DNA of 64,000 bases. Source: Streptomyces rubiginosohelvolus (GTDB taxonomy: Bacteria; Actinomycetota; Actinomycetes; Streptomycetales; Streptomycetaceae). Where the stretch lies: contig NZ_BMTW01000009.1 of assembly GCF_014649875.1 (NCBI RefSeq), positions 124,001 to 188,000 on the forward strand, in the 5' to 3' direction. Shown here piece after piece: positions 61,853-64,000 of the stretch (positions within the stretch are counted from its first letter, which is position 1; the number at the start of each line of letters is the position of its first letter). The position numbers were made by a program, and so were the translations under genes. The notes beneath the pieces are model-generated. The model was not told the origin of the DNA. It was given only the letters and a program-made list of their open reading frames with translations, and ran no database searches.

Positions 61853-61866
61853 CGACGACTCCACTA
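61776..61866 (-). promoter_or_regulatory. putative translational attenuator of the ABC-F gene
   Basis: The minus-strand sequence CTCCGAAGCT (complement of 61837-61846, at codons 3-6 of the leader ORF) pairs exactly over 10 bp with AGCTTCGGAG (complement of 61784-61793), 43 nt further on. The second arm contains the GGAG that is the ribosome site of the ABC-F gene, eight bases before its ATG. In the folded form the ribosome site is hidden; a drug-stalled ribosome on the first leader codons would open the stem. Confidence 0.55.
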
Positions 61867-61890
61867 GTGCGACAACTGTTGCTTTAAGAT
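61862..61890 (+). promoter_or_regulatory. TetR promoter region and candidate operator
   Basis: TAAGAT (61885-61890) is a -10 box six bases before the ATG at 61897, so the transcript is probably leaderless. Upstream lie the palindromes CACTAGTG (61862-61869) and CAACTGTTG (61873-61881), which could bind TetR and control both divergent transcripts. No good -35 box is seen. Confidence 0.45.
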
Positions 61891-61896
61891 GCTGCC

Positions 61897-61932
61897 ATGA
61901 CCACCACCACCGGGCAACCGGATTACCTGTGA
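61897..61932 (+). CDS. 11-codon mini-ORF coupled to the TetR gene
   Basis: ATG ... TGA coding MTTTTGQPDYL. The stop TGA (61930-61932) overlaps the TetR GTG (61929-61931), a translational-coupling arrangement. Short, so it may be accidental; its start coincides with the predicted transcription start. Confidence 0.35.
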   Translation: MTTTTGQPDYL

Positions 61933-62555
61933 ACCCGCCACCGAACGGCGCGCCGGACCGCCGGCCGGGCGGCCGCACCGCCCGCATTCGGGCCCAGGTG
62001 CTCGACGCCGTCCGTGCCGAACTCGGCGAACACGGTTACGAGGGGCTCACGATGGAGGCCGTCGCAGCCCGTGCCGGGGTGCACCGGACCACGGTCTACC
62101 GGCGCTGGCAGGACGTCGGCGGCCTGCTCGCCGACGTCCTCGACGCGGCGGGCGAGGACGACTGGGCTCCGCCGGATACGGGCTCCCTGCGAGGCGACCT
62201 GACGGCCCTCAACGGGGAGATCCATGACTCGTTGGTGGTACGCCCGTCGATCCCGCAGGCCTTGGTGGCCGCCTCGTTCCGCTCCGCGCGGGCGGCCGAC
62301 GCCCAGCAACGGCTGTGGGAGGACCGCTACCAGCGCTGCGAGGCCATCGTCGAGCGCGCTGTCGAGCGGGGCGAACTCCCGCCGGACACGGCCGCACGGC
62401 CGCTGCTGATCGCCGCCACCGCGCCCCTGTACCACCAGCTGGTGCTGTTGCGAACCGCCCCCGACCCTCACCTGGCCGCACAGGCGGCGACCACGGCGGC
62501 CCTGGCGGCCACGGCCGGCGCGTTCGCCCGCCCGGCGCCGGGGGACGGGCCCTGA
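61929..62555 (+). CDS. TetR-family regulator
   Basis: 208-aa TetR regulator. HTH at about residues 20-65: RIRAQVLDAVRAELGEHGYE, GLTMEAVAARAGVHRTTVYR, RWQDVGGLLADVL. The C-terminal ligand domain resembles the TetR_C subgroup found next to efflux and resistance genes (PSIPQALVAASFRSARAADA). It is divergent from the ABC-F/glycosyltransferase operon and probably represses it. The GTG start lies inside the stop of the mini-ORF. Confidence 0.88.
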   Translation: MNPPPNGAPDRRPGGRTARIRAQVLDAVRAELGEHGYEGLTMEAVAARAGVHRTTVYRRWQDVGGLLADVLDAAGEDDWAPPDTGSLRGDLTALNGEIHDSLVVRPSIPQALVAASFRSARAADAQQRLWEDRYQRCEAIVERAVERGELPPDTAARPLLIAATAPLYHQLVLLRTAPDPHLAAQAATTAALAATAGAFARPAPGDGP

Positions 62556-62629
62556 CAGCGGGCGACGAGCCTGACAGCGGGCCGGAGAAGCCGTCGGCGG
62601 CCGGGGCCCCCGGACCCCGAAGCCCCCAG

Positions 62630-62659
62630 TTGGGAATACGAACTGATCTTCCATAAGAT
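62630..62659 (+). promoter_or_regulatory. leaderless promoter of the vWA-protein gene
   Basis: TTGGGA (62630-62635), 18-bp spacer, TAAGAT (62654-62659). The ATG at 62666 begins six bases after the -10 box, about where transcription should start; no ribosome site is present. Confidence 0.6.
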
Positions 62660-62665
62660 CCGGCG

Positions 62666-63946
62666 ATGATCACTAGAAAACGGCTGACGGCCGGGGTGGG
62701 CATAGCGCTCGCCACCCTGGCCGCCGGGCTCGGCACCGCGATCCCCGCCGCCGCCGACGAAGCCCCCGCCGCCCCCTCCCCCAAGGTCGAGCTGGTGCTC
62801 GACGTCAGCGGTTCCATGCGCACCCGGGACATCGACGGTCAGTCCCGGATGGCCGCTGCCAAGCAGGCGTTCAACGATGTTCTGGACGCGGTGCCCGAGC
62901 AGGTTCAGCTCGGGATCCGGACGCTCGGTGCGGACTACCCGGGTGAGGACCGCAAGGTCGGGTGCAAGGACACCCGGCAGCTCTACCCGGTCGGCCCGCT
63001 CGACCGTACGGAGGCCAAGACCGCGGTCGCCACCCTCGCCCCCACCGGGTTCACCCCGATCGGCCCTGCCCTGCTCGGCGCTGCCGACGATCTGGAGGGC
63101 GGGGACGGTTCGCGGCGGATCGTGCTCATCACGGACGGCGAGGACACCTGCGGGCCGCTCGACCCGTGCGAGGTGGCCCGGGAGATCGCGGCCCGGGGCA
63201 CCCATCTGGTCGTGGACACCCTGGGTCTGGTGCCCAACGCCAAGATCCGCCAGCAGCTGACCTGTATCGCGGAGGCCACCGGCGGCACGTACACAGCCGT
63301 CCAGCACAAGGAAGAACTCTCGGGCCGGGTCAAGCAGTTGGTGGACCGGGCGGCCGAGCCCGTCGTCACTCCGGTGGCGACCGAGGGGGCCAAGAGCTGT
63401 TCCGGTGCGCCCGAGCTGAAGCCGGGTCTCTTCACCGACCGTTCGGAGATCGGCCAACACCGCTGGTACCGCGTCGACGTGCTGCCCGGTCAGGAGCTGC
63501 GTGCCTCGGCGAGCGTCGCGGCCGACCGTGCCGTGGACAACGACTACGGGGTCCTGCTGCGTGCGGTGACCACGCACGGACGTGAGATCGTCCGGGGTTC
63601 CGAGGCCGGGACCGGCCGTACCGATGTGATCTCGTCCGGACTGCGCTATCCGAAGCCCGAGGCGGAGGACGGTGACGACGGCGACGGCAAGCCCGCCGCC
63701 GAGACCGTCTGCCTCCAGCTCGCCCACTCCTTCTCCGCGCCCACCTCGGTGAAGCGCTCCCCCGGCCTGCCGGTCGAGCTGACCGTGGATCTGGTGGACG
63801 GCCCGGACAACGCATCGGACGTGGCGGCCTTCGGGCTCGGCCGCGGCTGGTGGCTGCTCGGCGTGCTCGTCCTGACCGGACTGGTCGCGGGCCTGCTGAC
63901 CGGCTGGCTCTCGCGCTGGCGTGTCGCCGTCTGGAGGACGAACTGA
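62666..63946 (+). CDS. secreted von Willebrand factor A-domain protein
   Basis: 426-aa exported membrane protein. Signal peptide about residues 7-30 (AGVGIALATLAAGLGTAIPA). The vWA domain (about 40-225) has the MIDAS motif LDVSGSMRTRD (DxSxS), the later Thr in PTGFTPIGPAL, and ITDGEDTCG. A beta-rich region with Cys pairs follows, then a C-terminal transmembrane helix (WWLLGVLVLTGLVAGLLTGW) with a basic tail. Its role is unknown; such proteins act as metal-dependent adhesion or assembly modules. Its stop overlaps the next start. Confidence 0.88.
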   Translation: MITRKRLTAGVGIALATLAAGLGTAIPAAADEAPAAPSPKVELVLDVSGSMRTRDIDGQSRMAAAKQAFNDVLDAVPEQVQLGIRTLGADYPGEDRKVGCKDTRQLYPVGPLDRTEAKTAVATLAPTGFTPIGPALLGAADDLEGGDGSRRIVLITDGEDTCGPLDPCEVAREIAARGTHLVVDTLGLVPNAKIRQQLTCIAEATGGTYTAVQHKEELSGRVKQLVDRAAEPVVTPVATEGAKSCSGAPELKPGLFTDRSEIGQHRWYRVDVLPGQELRASASVAADRAVDNDYGVLLRAVTTHGREIVRGSEAGTGRTDVISSGLRYPKPEAEDGDDGDGKPAAETVCLQLAHSFSAPTSVKRSPGLPVELTVDLVDGPDNASDVAAFGLGRGWWLLGVLVLTGLVAGLLTGWLSRWRVAVWRTN

Positions 63947-64000
63947 TGACCACAACCCCTCGCCGCACGCGCGGCATACGGCTCGCGCTCACCGGGGCGC
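63946..64000 (+). CDS. start of a coupled gene, product truncated by the window end
   Basis: ATG at 63946 sharing a base with the vWA stop (TGATG), with GGAGG nine bases upstream. The visible residues (MTTTPRRTRGIRLALTGA) look like a basic start and the beginning of a signal peptide. Only 55 bp lie in the window. Confidence 0.6.
   Translation, partial: MTTTPRRTRGIRLALTGA

Overview
The window is high-GC actinobacterial DNA. GC-rich third codon positions, GTG/TTG starts, GTGA/ATGA overlaps, a two-domain small laccase, a conservon, Xre/DUF397 pairs and an Excalibur protein all point to a Streptomyces chromosome. I see no rRNA, tRNA, CRISPR array, insertion sequence, integrase or phage gene.

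Layout. 1-1.7 kb: 3' part of an SNF2 helicase. 1.7-7.8 kb: a Tat-exported small laccase faces a two-gene secreted operon, ThuA-sorbosone dehydrogenase then cupredoxin-OmpL47-DUF1080, which together look like an extracellular copper/sugar-oxidation module. 7.8-12.2 kb: a DUF3533 membrane protein coupled to a LigD-type polymerase, a divergent ATP-dependent DNA ligase, and a PPK2 kinase, separated by very strong hairpins. 12.3-13.0 kb: a lipoprotein. 13.1-26.6 kb: a complete mce lipid/sterol importer operon on the minus strand (ATPase, two permeases, six MCE proteins, two pairs of Mce-associated proteins, then a lytic transglycosylase). 27-35 kb: three secreted proteins, a PucR regulator, a small orphan protein, and an SCP2/acyl-CoA dehydrogenase pair behind a double palindrome, so lipid uptake, lipid handling and lipid oxidation lie side by side. 

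35-45 kb: ordinary accessory genes: Excalibur protein, a probably leaderless 58-aa gene, ATP-grasp enzyme, 14-TM MFS exporter with a C-terminal extension, GNAT, YchJ, SAM methyltransferase, an Xre/DUF397/HATPase regulatory set, and a GH4 glycosidase. 45-49.8 kb: a full conservon (CvnA-D plus a CYP157-like P450 lacking the ExxR arginine). 50.2-54.5 kb: a FUSC exporter with its MarR regulator, and a DUF3105/DUF305 pair with an orphan exported protein. 54.6-58.9 kb: a xylose locus (ROK repressor, xylA, xylB). 58.9-62.6 kb: a probable translation-inhibitor (macrolide-type) resistance locus: ABC-F ATPase, MGT-type glycosyltransferase and divergent TetR, with what looks like a leader-ORF/hairpin attenuator hiding the ABC-F ribosome binding site. 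62.7-64 kb: a secreted von Willebrand A protein and the start of a coupled gene.

The most interesting points are the ABC-F attenuator, the copper/3-keto-sugar module, the mce operon extended by duplicated accessory pairs and a wall hydrolase, and the conservon P450. All functions come from reading motifs by eye; no search was run.
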